Source: Caulobacter sp. BP25
GTDB taxonomy: Bacteria > Pseudomonadota > Alphaproteobacteria > Caulobacterales > Caulobacteraceae
DNA length: 64,000 nt
Reading direction: 5' to 3'
NCBI RefSeq assembly: GCF_002737755.1
Contig: NZ_PEGH01000003.1
Span: 1 to 64,000, forward strand
Positions 25,537 to 33,235 of the stretch are shown here, piece by piece; the stretch's first letter is position 1, and every line of letters begins with the position of its first letter. Below the pieces are notes generated by a model. That model saw only the letters and a list, made by a program, of their open reading frames with translations. It was not told the origin of the DNA and did not search any database. A program made the position numbers and the translations under genes.

Positions 25537-26925
25537 ATGAAATCCATGCGACTTGGGCTGCACTGCGGTGCGGCGGCGCTGGCGCTCGCCTGTAGCACCA
25601 CGGCTTGGGCGCAGACAGCTCCAGACCAAACCTCGAAGCCAGCCGAAGAGCCGGCTGCGGAGGTGGCGGCTGAACCGGCGGTCGAACCGCCGCCGCCGCC
25701 CGCGCCGCCACCGACGATCAGCGATCAGATCGGAGCGGGGAAGCTGATCCTGGAAGTCCGGGCGCGTTACGAGACGGTCGACCAGACCCACACGGCCACG
25801 CTTCGGGACAAGGCCAACGCGTTCACGGTCCGCACCCACCTTGGTTGGGAGACGGCCGAATGGAAAGGCCTGAAGGGCCTCGTCGAGTTTGAAGACGTCC
25901 GTCAGGCTGGGCCCGAACACTACGCGGTCAACGTGCCGGGGGCCGCCACGCCGCCGCTGAATGGCGCCGACAAGGCTCGCTATCCGATCGTCAACGATCC
26001 AGACGTGACCGAGTTGAACCGCGCCCAACTGACCTGGACGCCGAGCGCGGCCTTGCAGATCACGGCGGGACGGCAGCGCATCCTGTTGGACGATCAGCGC
26101 TTCGTCGGCAATGTGGGTTGGCGCCAGGACGAGCAAACCTTCGACGCCGTCCGCGCCGACGTGGCGCTGGGGCGCTTCAAGGCGACCTACGCCTACGTCT
26201 CCCACATCAACCGCATCTTGGGCGAACTGCGCGACTGGGACAGCGACAGCCATCTGTTGAACGCCACGTGGTCGCCTGCCGAGGCGCTGCGTCTACAGGG
26301 CTTCGTCTACGCCCTCGACTTTGGCAACGCCCCCATCAACTCGTCCATCACCAAGGGCGTGAAGGCGTCCGGCAAGACGTGGCTGGGCCTCTATCAACTG
26401 GCCTACAACGCCACCTGGGCCCGGCAGTCCGACTATCATCACAACACGCCAGACTTCAGTCTCGACTATTTCGGCGCGGATCTCGCCGCGACCTTCGACA
26501 TCTACACCGCCAAGGTCTCTTACGAGTCGCTGGAGGGCGATGGGACGCGCGGCTTCACCACGCCGCTGGCCACGGTCCACGCCTTCAACGGTTGGTCGGA
26601 CGCCTTCGTCTCGCCGGGCGGCAACAAGAGCTTCGTCGACGGCCTCGAAGACCTAAACGTCTCGCTGAACGTCAAGCCGCGGTTCCGGGCGATCTACTTC
26701 TTCAACACCGATCTGGTGGCGCGCTACCACGACTTCGATGACCAGCGCACCGGCGCGAACCTGGGTCACGAGTGGGATCTGCAGTTCACCGCCGCCATCA
26801 CGACCAAGCTCTCGGTCCAGCTGAAATACGCGGATTTCAAGCGGGTGAAGACCGTGCCGGTCGGCACGGCCGCACCGCCGGCCTCGCGGACCAAGACCTG
26901 GCTCACCCTCGAATACAAGTTCTAG
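25537..26925 (+). CDS. Outer-membrane porin of the nitrate operon (alginate-export-like barrel)
   Basis: A 462-residue outer-membrane beta-barrel. It has a signal peptide ending AWA, an Ala/Pro-rich linker (EPPPPPAPPP, about residues 50-60), then amphipathic strands (LILEVRARYETVDQ; ALQITAGRQRILLDDQRFVGN; AFTVRTHLGWE) and a C-terminal Phe (LEYKF), the usual assembly signal. The barrel resembles AlgE-type and other anion-selective porins. As first gene after the nas leader it probably lets nitrate or nitrite through the outer membrane (inference from context). Confidence 0.8.
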   Translation: MKSMRLGLHCGAAALALACSTTAWAQTAPDQTSKPAEEPAAEVAAEPAVEPPPPPAPPPTISDQIGAGKLILEVRARYETVDQTHTATLRDKANAFTVRTHLGWETAEWKGLKGLVEFEDVRQAGPEHYAVNVPGAATPPLNGADKARYPIVNDPDVTELNRAQLTWTPSAALQITAGRQRILLDDQRFVGNVGWRQDEQTFDAVRADVALGRFKATYAYVSHINRILGELRDWDSDSHLLNATWSPAEALRLQGFVYALDFGNAPINSSITKGVKASGKTWLGLYQLAYNATWARQSDYHHNTPDFSLDYFGADLAATFDIYTAKVSYESLEGDGTRGFTTPLATVHAFNGWSDAFVSPGGNKSFVDGLEDLNVSLNVKPRFRAIYFFNTDLVARYHDFDDQRTGANLGHEWDLQFTAAITTKLSVQLKYADFKRVKTVPVGTAAPPASRTKTWLTLEYKF

Positions 26926-26943
26926 CCCCCAGGACGCCTGACC

Positions 26944-28230
26944 ATGAGCAAGACCGACAACACCAAGTCCGGCCTGACCCGTCGCCATGCCCTGATGGGC
27001 GCAGCCGCCACGGTCGCCGCCGCCAAGGCCGCTTTTCCGGCCGGGGCCCACGCCGCCGGCGCCGGACCCGAGATCGCCAAGGCGCGCCTCGGCTTCATCG
27101 CCCTGACCGACAGCTCGCCGGTCATCATCGCCAAGGAGCGCGGCCTGTTCGCCAAGCATGGCCTGCCGGACATCGAAGTCGTCAAGCAGGCCTCGTGGGC
27201 CGCCACGCGCGACAACCTGGTGCTGGGCTCAGAGCGCGGCGGCATCGACGGTGCGCACATCCTGACGCCGATGCCCTATCTGATGACCACGGGGGCCATC
27301 ACCGGCGGCGCGCCGACGCCGATGTACATCCTGGCGCGCCTCAACACGAACGGGCAGGCGATCTCGGTCGGCAACGACCTCAAGAGCGTCCAGGTCGGCC
27401 TCAACAGCGCCGGCGCCAAAGGCAAGTTTCAGCAACTGAAGGCGGCGGGCAACATCGCCAAGGTCGCCATGACCTTCCGGGGCGGCACCCACGATCTGTG
27501 GATCCGCTACTGGCTGGCGGCGGGCGGCATCAATCCCGATGTCGACGTCGCCACCATCGTGATCCCGCCCCCGCAGATGGTGGCCAACATGAAGGCCGGC
27601 ACTCAGGACGCCTTCTGCGTGGGCGAGCCCTGGAACGGCCAGCTGGTCAACCAGAAGGTCGGCTACACCGCCTGCCTGACGTCCGAACTCTGGATGAACC
27701 ACCCGGAAAAGGCCCTCGGCATGCGGGCTGCATGGGTCGACAAATATCCGCGTGCGGCCCAGGCCATCACGGCCGCCGTTCAGGAAGCCCAGATGTGGTG
27801 CGACAAGGCCGCGAACCTGCCGGCGATGTGCTCGATCGTCTCGGGCCGCCAGTACATCAACGTGCCAATGGGCGACATTCTGCCCCGCCTACAAGGAACG
27901 GTGGACTATGGCGACGGCCGGAGCCTCAAGAACTCTCCGCATCGCATGAAGTTCTGGGCCGACAACACCAGCTTTCCGTTTAAGTCCCACGATCTTTGGT
28001 TCCTCACCGAGGACATCCGCTGGGGCGTGCTGCCTCAGAAGACCAACACCAAGGCTCTCGTCGACAAGGTCAATCGCTCGGATATCTGGCGCGCTGCGGC
28101 CAAGACGATCGGCCAGGCCGGGCCGGCTAGCGATAGCCGGGGCGTTGAGCGGTTCTTCGACGGCAAGGTGTTCGATCCGGCCAATCCGGGGGCCTACCTG
28201 GCCAGCCAGCCGATCAAGAAGCTGGTTTGA
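26944..28230 (+). CDS. nrtA: Nitrate ABC transporter substrate-binding protein
   Basis: A 428-residue NrtA/CmpA-family periplasmic binding protein. It has a twin-arginine signal (LTRRHALMGAAATVAAAKAAF), then LGFIALTDSSPVIIAKERGLF and QASWAATRDNLVLG, both hallmarks of nitrate- and bicarbonate-binding proteins. It delivers nitrate to the permease encoded next. Its mature part is clearly homologous to NasS at 30606-31751, which has no signal peptide. The start is 18 bases after the porin stop. Confidence 0.93.
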   Translation: MSKTDNTKSGLTRRHALMGAAATVAAAKAAFPAGAHAAGAGPEIAKARLGFIALTDSSPVIIAKERGLFAKHGLPDIEVVKQASWAATRDNLVLGSERGGIDGAHILTPMPYLMTTGAITGGAPTPMYILARLNTNGQAISVGNDLKSVQVGLNSAGAKGKFQQLKAAGNIAKVAMTFRGGTHDLWIRYWLAAGGINPDVDVATIVIPPPQMVANMKAGTQDAFCVGEPWNGQLVNQKVGYTACLTSELWMNHPEKALGMRAAWVDKYPRAAQAITAAVQEAQMWCDKAANLPAMCSIVSGRQYINVPMGDILPRLQGTVDYGDGRSLKNSPHRMKFWADNTSFPFKSHDLWFLTEDIRWGVLPQKTNTKALVDKVNRSDIWRAAAKTIGQAGPASDSRGVERFFDGKVFDPANPGAYLASQPIKKLV

Positions 28231-28244
28231 GGGGAGGGCGCGCC

Positions 28245-29123
28245 ATGACCTATCCCAAGCCATCGTTCACCGCTGCGACACCGGTCGCTGCGATGGCGCC
28301 GACGCCGGCCAAGCCCTCCTTGCTGCCCGAGCTGGCGCGGCGCGTCAGGGCGGTCGCCGACGTCGGATTTCCCCCGGTTCTGACACTGCTGTTCGTCCTG
28401 GGGCTCTGGCAGGCTTTGGTCGGCGACTCCTACACGGGCCTACCATCGCCCAAGCAGGTCTGGCTGGAGTCCAAGGACCTGATCCTGCATCCGTTCTATG
28501 ACAACGGCGGGGTCGACAAGGGACTGTTCTGGCACGTCTTCACCAGCCTCAAGCGCGTGGGGATCGGCTTCTCGATCTCCGCCGTTTGCGGGGTTCTGCT
28601 GGGCGTCTTCATCGGCTCTAACCGCTGGGCGCATCGGGGGCTGGATCCGATCTTCCAGGTCCTGAGGACGGTGCCACCGCTGGCCTGGCTGCCGATCTCC
28701 CTGGCCGCCTTCCACCAGGCCCAGCCCTCGGCGCTGTTCGTGATCTTCATCACCGCCATCTGGCCGATCATTATCAACACCGCTGTCGGCGTGCGGAATA
28801 TCCCCAGCGACTACGTCAACGTCGCGCGGGTGCTGCGACTGTCGCCCATCGAGTACTTCTTCAAGATCCTGTTGCCCGCCACGACGCCCTACATCTTCAC
28901 GGGCTTGCGCATCGGCATCGGCATGAGCTGGCTGGCCATCGTCGCCTCGGAGATGCTGCTGGGCGGCGTGGGCATCGGCTTCTTCATCTGGGATCAGTAC
29001 AACGCCTCGCGCATCGCCGACATCATCGTGGCCCTGGCCTGGGTCGGCATGACGGGCTTCTTCCTGGATCGTCTGGTGGCCTTGGTCGGCCACTTCGTCT
29101 CACGCGGCAACGCCGTCAGCTAG
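28245..29123 (+). CDS. nrtB: Nitrate ABC transporter permease
   Basis: A 292-residue permease with about six membrane helices and the binding-protein-dependent transport signature around ILLPATTPYIFTGLRIGIG (EAA-like loop, contact with the ATPase). The open frame reaches a TTG at 28227, but the ATG at 28245 follows GGGGAGGG by seven bases. It works with NrtA and the ATPase encoded 11 bases downstream. Confidence 0.93.
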   Translation: MTYPKPSFTAATPVAAMAPTPAKPSLLPELARRVRAVADVGFPPVLTLLFVLGLWQALVGDSYTGLPSPKQVWLESKDLILHPFYDNGGVDKGLFWHVFTSLKRVGIGFSISAVCGVLLGVFIGSNRWAHRGLDPIFQVLRTVPPLAWLPISLAAFHQAQPSALFVIFITAIWPIIINTAVGVRNIPSDYVNVARVLRLSPIEYFFKILLPATTPYIFTGLRIGIGMSWLAIVASEMLLGGVGIGFFIWDQYNASRIADIIVALAWVGMTGFFLDRLVALVGHFVSRGNAVS

Positions 29124-29134
29124 GAGCGCGGACC

Positions 29135-29920
29135 ATGGCCAAGGCCTATCTTTCCATCGAGAACGTCGGCGTCACCTTCGCCAAGGGCGCCGTCCGCAGC
29201 GAGGTCCTGACCGGGATCGACCTCAAGATCGAGAAGGGCGAGTTCGTCTCGATCATCGGTCACTCGGGTTGCGGAAAGTCCACCTTGCTGAACGTCGTCG
29301 CGGGCCTGACCCCAGTTACGACCGGAGCGGTGATCCTGGACCGACAGGAGGTCAACGCCCCAGGCCCCGATCGCGCCGTCGTCTTCCAGAACCACTCACT
29401 GCTGCCGTGGCTTTCTGTACGCGAGAACGTGGCCCTGGCGGTCGACAAGGTGTTCGGGAGAACGAAATCGGCGGCGGAGCGGCGCGACTGGACGCTGCAT
29501 AATCTGGAGCTGGTCAAGATGACCCACGCCCTGGACAAGCGGCCGTCGGAAATCTCGGGCGGCATGAAGCAGCGGGTCGGTATCGCCCGAGCGTTGTCGA
29601 TGGAGCCCAAGGTGCTGCTGCTGGACGAACCGTTCGGCGCGCTGGACGCCCTGACCCGCGCTCACCTGCAAGACAGCGTCATGGAGATTCACGCGGCGCT
29701 GAGGAACACGGTCCTGATGATCACCCACGACGTCGACGAAGCGACCCTGCTGTCGGACCGCATCGTGATGATGACCAACGGCCCGCGCGCCTGCGTCGGT
29801 CAGGTGATGGACGTGACGCTCGCGCGTCCTCGAAACCGCCTCGCTGTGGCGGAGCACCCGACCTATGTCCACGCGCGCGCTGCGGTGATCGAGTTCCTGT
29901 ATACGCGACGGGCGGCGTGA
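29135..29920 (+). CDS. nrtD: Nitrate ABC transporter ATP-binding protein
   Basis: A 261-residue ABC ATPase: Walker A GHSGCGKST (about 47-55), Q loop VFQNHSLLPW, signature ISGGMKQRVGIARAL, Walker B VLLLDEPFGALDALTR and the H loop MITHDVDEA. It matches NrtD of nitrate importers. No NrtC (ATPase fused to a binding domain) is present, so the importer is A, B and D only. Confidence 0.93.
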   Translation: MAKAYLSIENVGVTFAKGAVRSEVLTGIDLKIEKGEFVSIIGHSGCGKSTLLNVVAGLTPVTTGAVILDRQEVNAPGPDRAVVFQNHSLLPWLSVRENVALAVDKVFGRTKSAAERRDWTLHNLELVKMTHALDKRPSEISGGMKQRVGIARALSMEPKVLLLDEPFGALDALTRAHLQDSVMEIHAALRNTVLMITHDVDEATLLSDRIVMMTNGPRACVGQVMDVTLARPRNRLAVAEHPTYVHARAAVIEFLYTRRAA

Positions 29921-30036
29921 ACCGGCTCCTCCCGACAAACTGGACGGCGCCCTTGATTTAGGCAGTTTGGACTTTGCAGAGATCAACCGCGCGGCAGCGC
30001 TCCACAAACCTGTCCGACAACGCCTAGGTCAGTCTC

Positions 30037-30609
30037 ATGCGCGTCCTCGTCATAGACCCCGATCAGGTCCGGGCCGAACTGGTGGCCGAAGGGCTTGAGG
30101 GCATCGAGCCACTCGAGGTCCGCCATTCGGCCCTCTATGACGAAGCCGAGGTCCTGGCGTTCGCGCCGGACGTGGTGGTCATCGCCGCCGAGAGCCCCGA
30201 CCGCGACACGCTCGACAGCCTCAAGGAGTCGAGCCACGGCCATCCGGTGGTGATGTTCGTCGACCGATCCGAACCAGGCCTCGCCGAACAAGCGGTGCGC
30301 GCCGGTGTCGCCGCCTATGTGGTCGATGGCCTGGCGCCCAACCGCATTCGCTCCATCCTCGATGTGGCGATGAGCCGGTTCGCCCTCACGCGCCAGCTCC
30401 GAAGCGACCTGGCCCGGGCGAAGGCGGACTTGGAGTCGCGCAAGGTCGTGGACCGAGCCAAGGGCCTCCTGATGAAGGAGCGGGGCCTGGACGAAGACGG
30501 GGCCTATCGCCTGCTGCGAAAGCTGGCCATGGATCGCGGCAAGCCGATCGGTGTGATCGCCGCCGACCTCCTGGCGTTCGCGGGCGTGCTGAAAGGGGAT
30601 GCTTCGTGA
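30037..30609 (+). CDS. nasT: NasT: ANTAR RNA-binding antiterminator
   Basis: A 190-residue two-domain regulator. The N-terminal receiver fold (1-120) lacks the phospho-acceptor Asp: where it would be, the strand reads VVVIAAESPD. The C-terminal ANTAR domain (about 130-185) has DRAKGLLMKERGLDEDGAYRLLRKLAMD, the three-helix RNA-binding unit. NasT binds leader hairpins with A-x-x-G hexaloops and prevents termination; matching hairpins lie at 25390-25476. It is held inactive by NasS without nitrate. It overlaps nasS by four bases. Confidence 0.93.
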   Translation: MRVLVIDPDQVRAELVAEGLEGIEPLEVRHSALYDEAEVLAFAPDVVVIAAESPDRDTLDSLKESSHGHPVVMFVDRSEPGLAEQAVRAGVAAYVVDGLAPNRIRSILDVAMSRFALTRQLRSDLARAKADLESRKVVDRAKGLLMKERGLDEDGAYRLLRKLAMDRGKPIGVIAADLLAFAGVLKGDAS

Positions 30610-31751
30610 GCGGCTTGTCGGATCTGCGCCTCGGCTTCATTCCCCTGACCGATTGCGCGCCGCTGATCGCGGCCCAGGCTCAAGGCTTCTTCGAGGAGGA
30701 GGGCTTGGCCGTCGAGTTGGTCCGCGAGGCTTCATGGGCGACGGTCCGCGACAAGGTCGCCGTTGGCGCTCTGGACGGCGCACATATGCTGGCGCCGATG
30801 GCCCTGGCCACGGCCGCAGAGGATTCAAGAAGCGCCGTGCTCGCGCCCTTGGCCTTGAACCGGAACGGCAGCGCGATCACGGTTTCGACGGCGCTCTTCG
30901 AGGCGCTGGATGGCGTCACGGCCAACCTCGCGGGGCCGCCGCCCTCGGCCGCGCGCCTCCAGGCGCTGATCGCCGAGCGGCGCGCTCGGGGCGATGGGCC
31001 GCTGACCTTCGCCGTCGTCTTTCCTCACTCGATGCACAACTATCTGCTGCGCTACTGGTTGGCGCAGGGGGGGATCGACCCGGACCGCGACGTGCGCCTT
31101 GTCGTGATCCCGCCGCCGCGCATGGTGGAGCGGATGCGGGCAGGGGAAGTCGACGGCTTCTGCGTGGGCGCGCCCTGGAACGCCGTCGCCGAGCTGGAAG
31201 GGGTAGGACGCATTCTGGCGGCTTCGTCGCAGCTTTGGCCCGGCGGCCCGGACAAGGTCCTTGGGATCAGCGGTTCGCTGGCCGGCCAGAAGCCCGACGA
31301 GTTGCGAGCGCTCCTGCGCGCGATCATTCGCGGCGCGGCTTGGGCTGACGCCCCCGAAAATCGCGAAGCGCTCATCGCGCATCTCGCGGGGCCCGGCCGT
31401 ATCGAGGCGACGCCGATGGCGATCGCCAGGGCCCTGGAGCATGAGCTGGTGTTCCACCGCGACGCCGCTGGCCTGCCGCGGCGCGAGCATGGGCTGTGGT
31501 TCCTGTCCCAGATGATCCGTTGGGGGCAGATCGACGCAGACCGGGACTTGGAGGCGATCGTCGATCAAGTCTATCGGCCAGATCTCTATCGAGACGCGGC
31601 CCTGTCGCTGGGCCCTGTGCTGGAGCCGACGCTGGTCTTCCCTGACGCCGTCGAGCCGGTCGAGGCCCGTCTGTTCGACGGGGTCATGTTCGATCCCGCC
31701 GCGGCGCGGGCCTACGCCGAACGCTTCGCCATCGGTCGCTCCCAGAACTGA
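30606..31751 (+). CDS. nasS: NasS: cytoplasmic nitrate sensor
   Basis: A 381-residue NrtA-like nitrate-binding protein with no signal peptide, starting directly with the ligand fold (LRLGFIPLTDCAPLIAAQ, then REASWATVRDKVAVGALDGAHMLAPM). Loss of the export signal and the overlap with nasT (ATGA/GTGA-type coupling) identify it as NasS, which binds NasT when nitrate is absent and releases it when nitrate is bound. The start codon at 30606 is GTG within the nasT stop region. Confidence 0.9.
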   Translation: MSGLSDLRLGFIPLTDCAPLIAAQAQGFFEEEGLAVELVREASWATVRDKVAVGALDGAHMLAPMALATAAEDSRSAVLAPLALNRNGSAITVSTALFEALDGVTANLAGPPPSAARLQALIAERRARGDGPLTFAVVFPHSMHNYLLRYWLAQGGIDPDRDVRLVVIPPPRMVERMRAGEVDGFCVGAPWNAVAELEGVGRILAASSQLWPGGPDKVLGISGSLAGQKPDELRALLRAIIRGAAWADAPENREALIAHLAGPGRIEATPMAIARALEHELVFHRDAAGLPRREHGLWFLSQMIRWGQIDADRDLEAIVDQVYRPDLYRDAALSLGPVLEPTLVFPDAVEPVEARLFDGVMFDPAAARAYAERFAIGRSQN

Positions 31752-31984
31752 TCCGCCTGTTTTGCGGGCGCCTGCGTGACGTGGCTGGCGCGCAAACGTG
31801 CGCTGGGCGCTGACGACGGGGTTAGCGGCCAACCCTTCGTGACAGACAGTCCGACTTCGTTTTCCCTTACGTCCAGGCCAACGAACAACGGCGTTCACGG
31901 CTGCCAGAGGACCGCTCGGATGCGGTCACCCGCACGGGGCGATGACGCTCCGCTCTCGCAGACACGTAGACGTTCGAGGCCGCC
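31752..31984 (+). other. Gap between nasS and the MFS nitrate carrier, with two small hairpins
   Basis: This 233-base gap holds GAAC-AACGGC-GTTC (31883-31896), whose hexaloop again begins AACG, and GACCGC-TCGGAT-GCGGTC (31910-31927), also a hexaloop but without A at position 1. No T tract follows. It may be a second, weaker NasT target or just structured RNA. Confidence 0.3.
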
Positions 31985-33205
31985 ATGATCTCCCGCGACT
32001 TTTTGAAGGCCGGCCATGCGCCGACACTGTTCGCCGCCTTCCTGTATTTCGACCTCAGCTTCATGGTCTGGGTGATCCTGGGACCGCTGGGCGTCGCCAT
32101 CGCCAAGGACTTCCACCTCGACCCCGCCCAGAAGGGCCTGATGGTCGCGGTTCCCGTTCTCGCCGGCGCGTTGCTGCGTTTGGTCAACGGCGTGCTGGTT
32201 GACCGCATTGGTCCCAAAAAGACGGGCATGATCGGCCAGCTGATCGTGCTGGCGGGCTTGGTCTTGGCCTGGGCGGTCGGCATCCACGACTATCATCAGG
32301 TCCTGGCTCTGGGGATCGTCCTGGGCGTGGCGGGCGCGTCGTTCGCCGTTGCTCTGCCGCTGGCATCGCGTTGGTATCCCCAAGAGCACCAAGGTTTGGC
32401 GCTCGGCATCGCCGGCGCTGGCAACTCCGGCACGGCCTTGGCGGCGCTTTTCGCGCCGGTTCTGGCCAAGACTTTCGGCTGGCAGAACGTGATCGGCCTC
32501 GCCGCCATCCCGCTAGCGATCGCCTTCGTCGTCTACATGCTGCTGGCCAAGGACGCGCCTGAGCAGCCTGCCCCTAAGAAGCTGAGCGAATATCTGAACG
32601 TCCTTAAGGTCCCGGACGCATGGTGGCTGATGCTGCTGTACGCGGTGACGTTCGGTGGCTTCGTCGGCCTGGCCTCGTCGCTCACCATGTACTTCAACTC
32701 CGAATACGGCCTGGACCCGGTCATCGCCGGCTTCTTCACGGCCGCCTGCGTGTTCGCCGGCTCGTTCATCCGGCCGGTCGGCGGCGCCCTGGCCGACCGC
32801 TTCGGCGGGGTGCGGACCTTGAGCTTCGTCTACGCCCTGGCGGCTCTGGGCCTGACAGTGGCGAGCTTTCAGCTGCCCACGGCCTCTATCGCCCTGGCGG
32901 TGCTGATGTTCGCCATGCTGGCCCTGGGAGCCGGCAATGGCGCGGTCTTCCAGCTGGCGCCTCAGCGTTTCCGCAAGGAGATCGGCGTCATGACCGGTCT
33001 GATCGGCATGACCGGAGGCATCGGCGGCTTCTACCTCGCCTCGACGCTGGGCCTCGCCAAGAAGATGACCGGCTCCTACCAGTCCGGCTTCATCGGCTTC
33101 GCCCTGTTGGCCCTGTTCGCCCTGGTCGCGCTGCACAGCCTCAAGGCTCGCTGGCGCGCCGTCTGGCCGACGCTGCACGGCGAAGCCGTCTCGGTCCGCG
33201 TCTGA
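31985..33205 (+). CDS. narK: MFS nitrate/nitrite transporter (NarK/NasA type)
   Basis: A 406-residue major facilitator protein with about 12 helices and the nitrate-carrier character of NarK/NRT2 proteins (FMVWVILGPLGVAIAKDF; GIAGAGNSGTALAALFAPVLA; GGALADRFGG; GLIGMTGGIGGFYLAS, the last two Gly-rich nitrate-signature stretches). It gives the cell a second uptake route beside the ABC importer, or exports nitrite. It lies 30 bases before nirB. Confidence 0.92.
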   Translation: MISRDFLKAGHAPTLFAAFLYFDLSFMVWVILGPLGVAIAKDFHLDPAQKGLMVAVPVLAGALLRLVNGVLVDRIGPKKTGMIGQLIVLAGLVLAWAVGIHDYHQVLALGIVLGVAGASFAVALPLASRWYPQEHQGLALGIAGAGNSGTALAALFAPVLAKTFGWQNVIGLAAIPLAIAFVVYMLLAKDAPEQPAPKKLSEYLNVLKVPDAWWLMLLYAVTFGGFVGLASSLTMYFNSEYGLDPVIAGFFTAACVFAGSFIRPVGGALADRFGGVRTLSFVYALAALGLTVASFQLPTASIALAVLMFAMLALGAGNGAVFQLAPQRFRKEIGVMTGLIGMTGGIGGFYLASTLGLAKKMTGSYQSGFIGFALLALFALVALHSLKARWRAVWPTLHGEAVSVRV

Positions 33206-33235
33206 TCCTTTCCCTCCGACAAGCGAGATAGACCC

